Made by a program: the position numbers and the translations under genes | NCBI GenBank assembly: GCA_900551295.1 | Contig: URVJ01000014.1 | Location: forward strand, 1-64,000 | Length of the DNA stretch: 64,000 nucleotides | Origin: an uncultured Eubacteriales bacterium | Lineage (GTDB): Bacteria > Bacillota > Clostridia > Oscillospirales > CAG-382 | Direction of reading: 5' to 3' | Part shown: one piece after another, positions 35,101 through 43,210 of the stretch | How the letters are laid out: each line of letters begins with the position of its first letter | How positions within the stretch are numbered: position 1 is the stretch's first letter | Notes under the pieces: model-generated | What the model saw: the letters and a program-made list of their open reading frames with translations, nothing else | Database searches by the model: none | Told to the model about the DNA's origin: nothing

Positions 35101-36613
35101 CTTCTCCGTATTTATCCGAGAGATAATACTGAAGTCTGTGCGCGTAATCGAGTTCTTCGGCAGAAGCAGCCATGCCCCAGTTTCCGTACCAGCCGATGCT
35201 TTCGGCTTTGCCGTGCTGAAGTATGGAGTTTCCGAGCATGAACATATTCATGCCGTAATAAGCGGTCTTGTTGTCCTGCTGTCCGGAAACGGAAATTGTA
35301 ATGTCGGCGGTTATGCTCTTATCGTAATCCGAAACTGCGGTTACGGTAACGTCGCCGTTGATCTTACCGGTAAGGGTAAGCGTTCCGTCGTCATTCTTTT
35401 TTACTGCGGCGTTATTATTGTTTGTCTTGTAAGAAACGGTAGTTGCCGCTTTCTTTATATTGGTATTGACATTCGGTGTAATCGTAACCGTGCCGTTTTC
35501 CTCGGTTATGGATTTTGCCGACGCGGATAACGTCAGTTCATATATCGGATCTTCTTCGGGTTCACCGGGATAGAACGCGACGGTATCGAAATGAACCTTG
35601 CCGGCATGAGTCGGCTGAAGCATGAAGCACACTATATTTCCCGTATAATTCGGAAGTGTTGAAAGGTCAAACAAAGTTTCGCCGAATTCCGTCATGTTGG
35701 ATTCAATCTTAGGTCTGAATATATTTGTTTCGTTATAAGCGGAATCCGCGGTAAGACGGTAGTATATCTTCATATCCGTTGCTGCGGTTTCGTTCTTATA
35801 CTTTAAATAGAGATATCTTGCCTGTTCTGTCGGAACCGCCATATTACCGGGAGAGTTCATCGCGCCCTGGTTCTGATCGGCTTTATTGTTTACGGTAAGC
35901 ACACCGTCTGCCACAGACGACTCGAATTTTCCCCATGAACTCCAGCCCTGTACTCCGTCGTCAAAAGTATATTCGACAACCGGCGCGTATTCGTAAAAGC
36001 CGATCTCGTCAATATACATCTTATCGCCGACAGCGCTGCTGTTGAAGTTGAAAATGAACTGTGTGCAGACGCCGTCCCATGTCGAAACATCGCCCTCAAG
36101 CTTTTTCCATACAGTCTGATATGTGTCGGTCTTTGCCTTGAAACCTACACTGAAAGAATTTGCTTCGGATATACCGCTTACGCCTTTCTTATAGAAGTAC
36201 ACGTGTATTCCGGTAGAGCTTGTGAGATTTCTGACTCTCATCTTGATATACTTTGCCTTTGACGTATCAAGAGAAAACGTCGGAGATGTGATTGCTCCGC
36301 TGTTGCCGGTGGAAACATATTCGGCGACAAGATTTCCGTCCTCATAAGAAGCTTTGTTCTTGCCGTTCCAGTTGCCCCAGCCGGTTATGCCGTTGTCAAA
36401 AGTCCATCTGAGTACCGGATCTGCCGGATTCTTTTCCCACACCGCATAGAGGTCGATATCCGCAGTCTCTTGTTCCTCTGCCTGCCGTGAGTCTTGTTCG
36501 GTCTGCACGCTTTCTTCGGCGCTTTCAACCTCGGTCACAGCCGGGCTGATTGCAAATGCCGCATTTGACATCAGCATTGCAAAACAAACCAAAACGCTAA
36601 GTAGTTTTTTCAT
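32171..36613 (-). CDS. Secreted multidomain SGNH-hydrolase with carbohydrate-binding-like and Ig-like modules
   Basis: A 1480-residue exported protein with signal peptide MKKLLSVLVCFAMLMSNAAFA. Order: two related beta modules (VLRWTFDNGITGWGNW near 66; VVEYTFDDGVQGWSSWG near 212), each ending in a D-(E/T)-(I/V)-(G/A)-F-Y strand; a Big-type Ig domain; an SGNH/GDSL esterase domain at about 445-655 with FMLGNSILQHG as the Ser block and GVANHPGDTGMDNIA as the His block; a second Big domain (VFWSVDNENIAVV); two InlB_B-like repeats (FNGWTTEKGSDK; FAGWSTQPDD) around another beta module; and one WKGKIKELRIDA...YSLDYVRL module. The final ~140 residues are a domain shared with 37027-38598 and 40917-43169. 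It probably deacetylates or de-esterifies polysaccharide at the cell surface. Confidence 0.9.
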   Translation of the reverse strand: MKKLLSVLVCFAMLMSNAAFAISPAVTEVESAEESVQTEQDSRQAEEQETADIDLYAVWEKNPADPVLRWTFDNGITGWGNWNGKNKASYEDGNLVAEYVSTGNSGAITSPTFSLDTSKAKYIKMRVRNLTSSTGIHVYFYKKGVSGISEANSFSVGFKAKTDTYQTVWKKLEGDVSTWDGVCTQFIFNFNSSAVGDKMYIDEIGFYEYAPVVEYTFDDGVQGWSSWGKFESSVADGVLTVNNKADQNQGAMNSPGNMAVPTEQARYLYLKYKNETAATDMKIYYRLTADSAYNETNIFRPKIESNMTEFGETLFDLSTLPNYTGNIVCFMLQPTHAGKVHFDTVAFYPGEPEEDPIYELTLSASAKSITEENGTVTITPNVNTNIKKAATTVSYKTNNNNAAVKKNDDGTLTLTGKINGDVTVTAVSDYDKSITADITISVSGQQDNKTAYYGMNMFMLGNSILQHGKAESIGWYGNWGMAASAEELDYAHRLQYYLSDKYGEVEFKKCNFAEFEKAIATTTDFTSYFNRIKSIMDGMSSTPEIITIQMGENVTIDNRNTYKAAVIQLVKFLRENVPDANIVVCTPFWGGSGKVDGMKDAAEELGVRVAYLHTLNTNENKAIGKFEHNGVANHPGDTGMDNIAKLIYDELNVTLTENVTPAYLCPPTSISIVSSKNTTESDGEKLNLSIKTVPETETVSDVFWSVDNENIAVVDENGVFTSKNNGVVTVTAVSKADENVKANLEITVTGQTPCFTLTYDGGAEGVTGLPEANKYAKNNTVLSSANPVREYYIFNGWTTEKGSDKTVGSVNVTENTTVYASWRKADHWTFDRDGYLDGMSVVNGFNVKVSGGVLQALATDTDAASGNVLKFVSQKLDIDSGNMKAFLLKIQNSSKDDSTQIKLTVTSTAGTYNYTKPVTTTEAATYTFDISNVDGIITGFEITPTNIDSGITVDEIAFCPGMITFDKNTTDDVSGIPEDMAATSGMTLPNKGISRFGYKFAGWSTQPDDISPVTYDRIHGNTTVYAVWETVGHWEFSDDHDFSCNGTGKVENGIFSHDFTGVNDPIINLKEFTFNAEDYTGVELRLSYTLDTDKISTSTQVFFIPETQNGYSESASVQYYHRGNSSDGFVTFTVDMTGNSKWKGKIKELRIDAISGFGKYSLDYVRLIPKDEKKYSGGVIAVYPGEILNSSENRYGNVVVNGGTFKAENDAYVRNFIFESGNIDLSEGTLGSDMPTIAPNGKYKAADFGGLKEGDRVVFSGNNNTIKNGKYAYYVLALDGDCEYALVTGDYTRSRLVKICSDGSVEMFKDNDSTLVTQNSAGIRSDEHTGLRLLANVSHSLRTIGETEYFGELNEYGFVVGLESNFENSFPTLDDVAAKKAVSGVAYDKNGTDIVFEKHADYNVISCVLVNIPMEKQKLTAKLVMTPYITISDGGALHTVYGQPVAKSVYETAKQIITDSPDVYEQNKEYIDTVIRVCEN

Positions 36614-36656
36614 TTTTCTTACCCTCTCCTTGCATATGCAAAAATTTTATATATTG

Positions 36657-36684
36657 ATTATATACCTTTTTTTACATATTTCAA
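36657..36684 (-). promoter_or_regulatory. Promoter of the SGNH surface protein gene
   Basis: TTGAAA (36679-36684), a 16-base spacer and TATAAT (36657-36662). AGAGGG precedes the ATG at 36613. The bases 36685-36817 show no gene. Confidence 0.72.
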
Positions 36685-36821
36685 AGGAGATTTTTGTAAA
36701 AAAACGCCATACGTTATAAAAATCGTTTGTTTGCACAATTCGGGCAAATATTTTTTGTGACATATGCAGTGTTTTCAGCGCAATCTTGTTTTGCCCTGCG
36801 ACAAATGCGCTATATATAGAA

Positions 36822-36849
36822 AAACCGTCCCGGGCAAATGAGACGGTTT
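36822..36849 (-). terminator. Terminator after the 37-codon peptide gene
   Basis: Stem AAACCGTC/GACGGTTT (36822-36829 with 36842-36849) followed by TTTTC on the minus strand, 40 bases past the peptide's stop codon. Confidence 0.78.
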
Positions 36850-36888
36850 GTTTACATTATTGAAAATTATATCGGAATTGTGCGGCTG

Positions 36889-37002
36889 TCAGTCGTTCCA
36901 GAGCTTATCGGCGTCGATAATAGTATCCTCGCCGCTTGCCATTATAATGTCGCTGCCGAGTTTCACAACCGATATATCGGGTTCTTCATAATATTTTTTC
37001 AT
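36889..37002 (-). CDS. 37-residue peptide downstream of a secreted protein (peptide 1)
   Basis: A short ORF with ATG at 37002 and TGA at 36889. The start is KKYYEEPDISVVKLGSD and the end is TIIDADKLWND, so it is acidic with no signal peptide or membrane helix. AGGTG lies about 11 bases upstream. It follows the 523-residue secreted protein by 24 bases and is followed by a terminator, so it belongs to that transcript. A related 41-residue ORF at 43211-43336 shares M-[KR]-K-x-Y-x2-P, a central D-I-x3-S-like segment and IDAD near the end. That two such ORFs sit in the same context supports real coding. I know similar-looking short peptides from gut bacteria but no established function. Confidence 0.72.
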   Translation of the reverse strand: MKKYYEEPDISVVKLGSDIIMASGEDTIIDADKLWND

Positions 37003-37026
37003 AACTGTTTACACCTCGTTTTACGC

Positions 37027-38598
37027 TCAGATAGTTTCAAAGTTTCCGGCTTTTGCGGACGCTACGCTTGCCGCGACGGGTGTGCCGTAGGAAATCGTGC
37101 CGTCGGAATACTTGATATAGGTTCTTGCGACAATTATATCCGAATTATACTGCGCGGGTATTCCGGTTACAACTCCCGTAAAGAGCGTTGTATCGTCGTC
37201 AAAATCAACGGCGAGATGCTTATCTTCTCCCGAAGCCTTATTATAGGAAACGCCGGTTGCATACTTCGACGTGTCAATATCGAGAGCAAGGCCGTATACG
37301 GATTTGCCGAGAGCGTCAAGCGCAGTTTTTCTGGCAACTATCCAGCCGTATTCCTCAACGTCATCTGCGCGGTGCTTGCTGTTATCGGCTGCCGCAAGGA
37401 AACGTACTCCGGAATATTTGGTGTTGTCGCAATAGCTTATGGGCGCATACGCTCCGGTTTCTTTTGTAAGCGTTTCGGGCGCGGAAATCTGTTCGAGTAC
37501 AAAATCGTCAACCTTGAAATTCTTGTAGCCGTTTGTTGCTATCTGCACGCCCCAAGGCATATAGTCCACATGATTGTAGTCATATCCGGGTTTGGGATCG
37601 AAAATGAACGTTCCCGAAATTTCAGTCCATTCCCAGCCGTTTTCGCCTTGTGTGAGTGCGCCGGAGCCTTTAATTACGTCAGAAAAGCTCTTGTTTTTTG
37701 ATTCTGCGGAATCATAATATGTGTAATACTTATAGAGAGTGAAGTTGCTGCCGTCGGGTACGACGGTATCGGTTTCGCCTGCTTTTCCGAGTGTTGTAAA
37801 GGTAAACTTGAAGGAATATCTGTAAACGGCGCCGGGAACAAAATCGTTCTTATATCTGAGTATCGGATATTCGCGTGTTACGCCGTTTTTACCGACAAGC
37901 TCAATGCACTTGTTGCCTGGGTTCAAGCTGTCGTCGGTAACAGCAACCGTATCGTAGGAATACCAGTCGTTTACGTTGGCACCGGTATCGGCTGCTCTGA
38001 GAGTGACATTTCTGAGTTTAAACGTATAGCTCTTGTTCTCATATGCGATAAATGTAAGCGCGTCAACCTTTCCGTCGGCGTTTGCGGCATAGTCCGCGGG
38101 AATATCTCCGGTTACGGTTACTTTGAGCCAGCCTCCGTTTTTATCGGGATAAGAAGTTGATGTATTCTTCCAGCAAAGCGCGTTATCGGCTCTCGCACCC
38201 GTGTCGGGTTTAACATAGTTGAACGCAGGCTCAACATGAACGCCGTCGTCGCTGCAGTCTGCCAGAGCCACTTCATAGCTCAGCTCATATCTTGCGCCAG
38301 CCTCAAACGTAATCGGATATTTAAAAGTTGTGTAAGTGGCGGCGACCGTCGGAGAAACGGTTATAACGCCCTCGCTATCGAGAGTTGCGCTCGCATTCCA
38401 TGAATCTGCGATCTTCGAGGAATCGAAAAGGTTGGGATATTCGCCCTCAAGAACGGCATCAGCGCCTTGCTCGTTATAGAGCGCATCAACCTGCGTTTCG
38501 CCGGCATATTCGGTCTCAATCTCCGCCGGAGCTGCCTGTGCATACAGTGTAAGGCAGGCAAGAGCGGCGGCAAGCACCGCCGTAAGATTCTTTTTCAT
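37027..38598 (-). CDS. Secreted protein with carbohydrate-binding-like modules and shared C-terminal domain
   Basis: A 523-residue exported protein with signal peptide MKKNLTAVLAAALACLTLYAQA. Two jelly-roll-like modules follow: about 55-200, beginning NLFDSSKIADSWNAS, with a terminal FKLRNVTLR strand; and 205-385, ending FKVDDFVLEQI. Both resemble non-catalytic carbohydrate-binding domains. The last ~130 residues (YSGVRFLAAAD, VEEYGWIVARKTALD, IVARTYIKYSDGTISYGTPVAASV) are the domain shared with the proteins at 32171 and 40917. No catalytic residues are recognised. AGAGG precedes the ATG. A 146-base leader with a small upstream ORF and a GAAA-tetraloop hairpin (38626-38639) precedes the gene. 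Peptide 1 follows it. Confidence 0.88.
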   Translation of the reverse strand: MKKNLTAVLAAALACLTLYAQAAPAEIETEYAGETQVDALYNEQGADAVLEGEYPNLFDSSKIADSWNASATLDSEGVITVSPTVAATYTTFKYPITFEAGARYELSYEVALADCSDDGVHVEPAFNYVKPDTGARADNALCWKNTSTSYPDKNGGWLKVTVTGDIPADYAANADGKVDALTFIAYENKSYTFKLRNVTLRAADTGANVNDWYSYDTVAVTDDSLNPGNKCIELVGKNGVTREYPILRYKNDFVPGAVYRYSFKFTFTTLGKAGETDTVVPDGSNFTLYKYYTYYDSAESKNKSFSDVIKGSGALTQGENGWEWTEISGTFIFDPKPGYDYNHVDYMPWGVQIATNGYKNFKVDDFVLEQISAPETLTKETGAYAPISYCDNTKYSGVRFLAAADNSKHRADDVEEYGWIVARKTALDALGKSVYGLALDIDTSKYATGVSYNKASGEDKHLAVDFDDDTTLFTGVVTGIPAQYNSDIIVARTYIKYSDGTISYGTPVAASVASAKAGNFETI

Positions 38599-38680
38599 TT
38601 TACAAAACCTCTTTCTGCATTTTTTACGGCTTTCGCCGTTAATTACTTTAGTTTACGCACTCCGTTTGCCCCCTCGCAAG

Positions 38681-38713
38681 CTATACGGAAAAAATATGAC
38701 ATTTTAAATCCAC
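38681..38713 (-). CDS. Possible 10-codon leader peptide upstream of the 523-residue secreted protein
   Basis: GTG at 38713 lies 7 bases after AAGGAG (38721-38726), an ideal spacing, and the frame stops at TAG (38681-38683), giving VDLKCHIFSV. An overlapping alternative uses the ATG at 38702 for 19 residues but lacks a ribosome site. It sits in the leader between the promoter and the gene. Whether it is translated is unknown. Confidence 0.4.
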   Translation of the reverse strand: MDLKCHIFSV

Positions 38714-38751
38714 AATTATTCTCCTTCAATGTGATTTTCGAGGTCATGTTC

Positions 38752-38780
38752 AGTTTACCGCATTTTTGAGTTATTGTCAA
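38752..38780 (-). promoter_or_regulatory. Promoter of the 523-residue protein and peptide 1
   Basis: TTGACA (38775-38780), a 17-base spacer and TAAACT (38752-38757). The region 38781-38910 shows nothing else. Confidence 0.8.
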
Positions 38781-38910
38781 TAAAAAATCCTGATTTTTCC
38801 TGTATGCTATCTTAATTTTGGCAATATGCACAAATCATTAGCGTAATTTAGGCGATTTTACCTATTGCTCAATGCTATTCAAAAAAGTGTCAAAGATTGC
38901 CGTAAAATGA

Positions 38911-38952
38911 TAAAAAACAATCCGCCGTACCGTTTGCAGGCAATACAGCGGA
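38911..38952 (-). terminator. Terminator of the ADP-ribosylglycohydrolase gene
   Basis: An interrupted hairpin TCCGC...GTA...CC / GG...TAC...GCGGA (38921-38952) followed by TTGTTTTTTA on the minus strand. Confidence 0.78.
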
Positions 38953-38974
38953 CAAAATATGATATAATCAGAAA

Positions 38975-40768
38975 TTATATGACTTTTTCAACGGTGGTTA
39001 CCCACTCTCCGCATGCATAAAGCGTACCGAAAGCCATAAAGAATTCTCCGGCTTTTCCGTCGCGGAAAACAACTTCGATATTGCTCCTGTAATTTTGGAG
39101 TTCAACGGCTTTGACGTAATTGCCGCAGCGGTGGAACGCAGGAACGTAGTAATCGGCGCGGCAGTCGATTATTTCTTTTCCGTCAAGAAACAGCTTGAAC
39201 GGACGCGTGCCTGCCGCAATAAGTCTTACCTGTTTTTTGACGCCGTACACTCCGCAGGAATACGTATATTCTCCGTCCGGGACGGTAAAGAAAGCCTCCG
39301 TTGCCTCAAAAATGCACTGTTTTCCTGATTTTCTGTCGGTTACGATCCATGGAGACGTTCCGACAAGTCCCGTTTCAATATCAAATGACAGTCCGCTGAT
39401 ACTGAGCGTGACGGTAAGCGCATTGAGATTTGCCCTGTGCGGCGCAGGCTTGTAATTCACGGTGAAATCAATATAGGCACTCTCGCCTCTTTCAATGCTG
39501 AAAAAGTCACATTCCGGCACGGCGTTCCAGCCGTCGGGCACGCTCAGAGTTATACCGCAATCTTTTTTTCCGTCTGTTATATTCGTGATTTTAAGACGGT
39601 ATTTATTCAGTTTATCGGGATATGCCGCGACGTCTTCGGGATAGCACAGGCTTATGAGCAGAGGTTTTATGCAGATAAGCGATTCATGAGAGCCTGTTTC
39701 CCAATCCGCAACGGCGTCAAAATCGCTTGTCCAGTCGGGCGCAAGATTCGGCACGGCACCGAAATCTTTTGGAAGTTCAAGTCCTATACCGGTCTTATAA
39801 TACTTTTGCGTTTTTGCGGCGAGAAAAGCGACTTTACGGCAGAAATCGCCTATTGTTCCGTTCTGATGCATATTTATTACGCAGTGTCCGAGTATAAGCT
39901 CTTCGCCTATCGGATTTGTCCACTTTGAAGATATAAGCGACGGGTTCATTATTCCGAAGATAGAACCAACGGTAGCTCCCGTACAGTCGGTATCGTATCC
40001 GAGTCCCACGGCTGTGCATATCGTTTTATCAAAGCTGCCCCTGCCCGAAACAAGGCTGAGCAGTATAAACGCAAGGTTTATTGTAACGTCGGTAAAGTTC
40101 TGCACCTTATACTTTGCAAGAAATTCCTCTCTTACTTTCATGACGTCGCAGTGCTTATCCCACATGGAAAGCACGTCGCAAAGACCGTTTTTGAGTCTGC
40201 TGCCGTACGGCACAAAGCACAGCGCCTCGCCTATCATTTCGCGAAGATCGCTCTTTATAAAGGCAAGGCTTTCAAGCGCAGCCAAAAACATTTCGGCGTA
40301 CAGTCCGTCTCCGTCGTGGTCGTTGCAGGCGTCCTCACGCGAAAGAGCCGCCGCAAGCGCAGGATTTGCAGGTGCAAGGCACGCCCACAGTTCGCTTCTT
40401 ATGGCAGCGCCCATTCCGTCGGTAAATTTATTGTTATACTGTCCCGAAAGAGGAGCGTAAAGGCGCATTTTCTGATTATTCACGCTTACTCCGTATTCGT
40501 CGGGCAAGCTGTCGGCCATATGCGTCTGCCACAGCTCGCCGAGATTTTTTCTGCATACCGGGAAACCCGTGCGCAGTATACATTCGAGATTTATGACCTG
40601 AAGATCAAGGTCGTCGTTTGGCAGCATCCCCGTCGGAACGGGATCATAGTAGGTTATTTCGTGAACGTCGGTATTTCCCTCATATTTCATGCCGAGAGTT
40701 CCGCCGACGGTCTTTCCGGTAAAGCAGCCTCTTACTTTTTCAAAATAGTTATCAAAATTCAGCTTCAT
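38975..40768 (-). CDS. ADP-ribosylglycohydrolase-family protein with C-terminal beta domain
   Basis: A 597-residue cytosolic protein. The N-terminal ~330 residues follow the all-helical ADP-ribosylglycohydrolase family: FEKVRGCFTGKTVGGTLG at the start, PNDDLDLQVINLE (metal ligands), DHDGDGLYAEMF, and the signature GLGYDTDCTGATVGSIFG near residue 255. The remaining ~260 residues form beta modules (an Ig-like fold, then PFKLFLDGKEIIDCRADYYVPAF). Many long members of this family in gut bacteria lie in glycan loci, so a carbohydrate N- or O-glycosidase role is as likely as removal of ADP-ribose. GGAGG precedes the ATG. A truncated paralogue is at 5270-5739. No good promoter was found; it lies between two terminators. 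Confidence 0.9.
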   Translation of the reverse strand: MKLNFDNYFEKVRGCFTGKTVGGTLGMKYEGNTDVHEITYYDPVPTGMLPNDDLDLQVINLECILRTGFPVCRKNLGELWQTHMADSLPDEYGVSVNNQKMRLYAPLSGQYNNKFTDGMGAAIRSELWACLAPANPALAAALSREDACNDHDGDGLYAEMFLAALESLAFIKSDLREMIGEALCFVPYGSRLKNGLCDVLSMWDKHCDVMKVREEFLAKYKVQNFTDVTINLAFILLSLVSGRGSFDKTICTAVGLGYDTDCTGATVGSIFGIMNPSLISSKWTNPIGEELILGHCVINMHQNGTIGDFCRKVAFLAAKTQKYYKTGIGLELPKDFGAVPNLAPDWTSDFDAVADWETGSHESLICIKPLLISLCYPEDVAAYPDKLNKYRLKITNITDGKKDCGITLSVPDGWNAVPECDFFSIERGESAYIDFTVNYKPAPHRANLNALTVTLSISGLSFDIETGLVGTSPWIVTDRKSGKQCIFEATEAFFTVPDGEYTYSCGVYGVKKQVRLIAAGTRPFKLFLDGKEIIDCRADYYVPAFHRCGNYVKAVELQNYRSNIEVVFRDGKAGEFFMAFGTLYACGEWVTTVEKVI

Positions 40769-40811
40769 TGTCTTTCCTCCGTATGCGCGCCGCGTTCTTT
40801 ACGGCTGTATT

Positions 40812-40856
40812 ATGAAAAATGAACTGCCGGAGGCATAGATAAAATCAGTCCGGCAG
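40812..40856 (-). terminator. Terminator of the WbsX-peptide-secreted protein operon
   Basis: A perfect 8-bp stem CTGCCGGA/TCCGGCAG (40824-40831 with 40849-40856) with a 17-base loop, then TTCATTTTTC on the minus strand. Confidence 0.75.
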
Positions 40857-40916
40857 CCCAAAAGGAGAGAGTATTTATATATGCTTTCACATATATTCCA
40901 AAACATTTATTACGGC

Positions 40917-43169
40917 TTATTCTCCGAGAACGTCGTTTATGCTCGCGCTCTTTTCTTCGCCGTAAATATAGGTCTCGCCGCCGTCATATGTAATATAAGA
41001 ACGTATATAGACTTTCTTATCTTTCATATCTGTCGGAATACCCGTTACCATTGCGGCTATAACGTCGTATTCTTCGCCGCGTCTGAACACGATATTGGTA
41101 TTTTTATCATGCGCGATGCCTTTTTTATAAAGGTTTGCGATGTCTGCGTTTTCAAAGCTGAGTTCGGTGTTCTTTCCGGCAGCCGTAAGCTTATCCTTGA
41201 TTATTTCGGTAGTCACCAAAAAGCCGTACTCGGTTTTTTCGTCGTTTCTGCCGTCGTAAACGTTGGCATAGAAGCGTATACCGGTATAATCGGTCTTTAC
41301 GTCCTTGTTATCCTGCATTACGGGAGCCCTATTCTTTTCATTCCAGAGTGCTTTAAGCGTAAGTGCGCCGTCTCCGGTCACATAAGGCACGACCGTCTCG
41401 CCGGGCTGATATACTTTTCCGTTATATTCCCAGCCGGCAAACTCTGCATTTTCCTTGGCAAACGTATTTTCAGGGAAATAGAAGTTTTCGTCAAATGCGT
41501 AGAGTGCGTTCTGCGGTTCTGTGCCGACGCCGCCGTCCGGATCAAACGAAACGGTAAAGAGCTTCTTTGCGGAAACGCCGTTGATTACATAATTCAGTCC
41601 TTCAAGCTCGGAAATCTTTGCAGAGGAGCTGTAAGGCGCGAAGAATATGTAAGGAGTTTTGCAAAGCGCCTCGGTTACGGCGTCGTCCGACGTGTCAAAA
41701 ATGCGGCTGACGCTCTGAACGGTATCGTTTCTGCCGTTGTAATTGAGTATTATCGAATTTGCGTTAAGATTTTCATTGAGCGTAGGATATTTTGCGGGAT
41801 CCGACCATTTATCAAAATAGTTGCCGCTGTTTGCCCTGAACCGAACGTCGCTTGTCGTAAGCAGATACGGATAGAGGTCTACGGTATTTGCACCGAGCGC
41901 CGACGGCTGATCCGCCGACGGGAATGTAACGCTTATGCTTAAAAGATACTTTGCGCCCTTTTCAAACGCTGCGGTACCTCCGTGGTTGTATGCAAACAGG
42001 CTAAAGTTTCCGTTTGACGCGCCGAAAGTTACTTTCATACCGCCGTCGGTTATCGCGGATGTATAACTGCCTGCTCCCCATACCTGCCACTTATTAAGAT
42101 ACGGATTTTCAAAGTTTCCGTTTACAAATACGTTACGTCCCTCTTTTCCGGCAGACGCAAATGCCGCTGTCATTCCGAGCTTATACTCGTATTCAGATGT
42201 TGTCTTATCGGCAAAAGTTACGGTCTTTCCGCGAAGATCGCGTCTTGCGTAAACGGTATATGTAACACCGTCGCCGCTCATAACTGTTCCGTCCGCGCTA
42301 AAATTGCCTACGGTATCGCCGAGAACGTCTGCCGTAAACTTTTCCGCCGCAACTCCGGGCGCTTTATCAAAAGTAAACGTGAAAATACCGCTGTCAAAGC
42401 AAACACTGTTTGTTGCGTCTGAAAGTTCCTGTCCGTCAACATACACGGACGCGGTATAGACCTCAGCCGACGTCTTTTTATATACTCTTATGTAGTCTAT
42501 GTCAAGCGTCCAGCCCTCGTAAAGTCCTGGTGCGATATAGAAACGCAGAGAGTTAAGCGCGTTGTTTGCGGGTGTATTGAGAAATTCTTCGGGCGTTACG
42601 GAAAGCGTTACCCATTCGTCAGCCTGTTCTTTGGTTATTGTCTTGTTTGCAAGCAGACGGTAGCTGCCCTGAATCTGAACGGTGGTATAATCAGGAAGCG
42701 CAGCCGCGTACTGGTTGGCTTGTGCAAGTCTTACGCGCATTTCTATGCGGTCTATCGCAGACAGATCCGTGCCGGTAAAGCCGTAATAGCTGTTGGCGTC
42801 GGCGGAGGGCTTGAAATACACGTTCGGGCAAAGTCCGTCGGTTACGCTTTCGGCAGCTTTAGGCGTTACGGAAACATACTTTATCGTTTCGCCTGCAAGT
42901 TCTTCGGTATTAAAGTCCCATTCGACGGTACCTGCGGCATATCCCGAGCGTTCGGTCGATTCAAAGCGTGTTGCGGTGTCAGCAGCATCAAATTCCCACG
43001 ACGCGATTATATCGTCATCAGCAAAAGCCTGTGCGGTTTCGGTTATCGTGTCTTGCGTTTCTTCAGCCGCGTTTTCGGCATATTCGGCTGCCGGAAGTGC
43101 AGATGCCGCAAAAGCTGACACCGTGCACAGCGCAAGTGCCGCGCCGAGTATTTTCAATGTGTTTTTCAT
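40917..43169 (-). CDS. Secreted protein with beta-sandwich modules, InlB-type repeat and shared C-terminal domain
   Basis: A 750-residue exported protein with signal peptide MKNTLKILGAALALCTVSAFAASALPA. A first module at about 55-245 (IIASWEFDAADTATRFES ... YEGWTLDIDYIRVYKK) resembles carbohydrate-binding domains. Next come a strand-rich region with YTASVYVDGQEL, a second module near 350-530 (NVFVNGNFENPYLNKWQVWG), and one InlB_B-like repeat (FAGWEYNGKVYQPGETV). The final ~125 residues (YTGIRFYANVYD, EYGFLVTTEIIKDKL, VYIRSYITYDGGETYIYGE) are the domain shared with the proteins at 32171 and 37027. The ATG at 43169 has AGAGG upstream; the longer frame has no signal at its start. It is third in a transcript after the SLH-WbsX protein and peptide 2. 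Confidence 0.88.
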   Translation of the reverse strand: MKNTLKILGAALALCTVSAFAASALPAAEYAENAAEETQDTITETAQAFADDDIIASWEFDAADTATRFESTERSGYAAGTVEWDFNTEELAGETIKYVSVTPKAAESVTDGLCPNVYFKPSADANSYYGFTGTDLSAIDRIEMRVRLAQANQYAAALPDYTTVQIQGSYRLLANKTITKEQADEWVTLSVTPEEFLNTPANNALNSLRFYIAPGLYEGWTLDIDYIRVYKKTSAEVYTASVYVDGQELSDATNSVCFDSGIFTFTFDKAPGVAAEKFTADVLGDTVGNFSADGTVMSGDGVTYTVYARRDLRGKTVTFADKTTSEYEYKLGMTAAFASAGKEGRNVFVNGNFENPYLNKWQVWGAGSYTSAITDGGMKVTFGASNGNFSLFAYNHGGTAAFEKGAKYLLSISVTFPSADQPSALGANTVDLYPYLLTTSDVRFRANSGNYFDKWSDPAKYPTLNENLNANSIILNYNGRNDTVQSVSRIFDTSDDAVTEALCKTPYIFFAPYSSSAKISELEGLNYVINGVSAKKLFTVSFDPDGGVGTEPQNALYAFDENFYFPENTFAKENAEFAGWEYNGKVYQPGETVVPYVTGDGALTLKALWNEKNRAPVMQDNKDVKTDYTGIRFYANVYDGRNDEKTEYGFLVTTEIIKDKLTAAGKNTELSFENADIANLYKKGIAHDKNTNIVFRRGEEYDVIAAMVTGIPTDMKDKKVYIRSYITYDGGETYIYGEEKSASINDVLGE

Positions 43170-43210
43170 AATTAACCTCTTTCTTTTTATTGTTTTTTCG
43201 GGGCACAAAC

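Noticed and set aside
36614..36821. A 38-codon minus-strand ORF beginning near 36770
   Set aside because: It lacks a ribosome site and runs through the promoter of the SGNH gene.
40881..41942. A 353-codon plus-strand ORF with a good ribosome site (AAAGGAGAG)
   Set aside because: It runs antisense to the conserved C-terminal domain of the 750-residue secreted protein; composition is that of a shadow frame. The ribosome-site match is likely chance.
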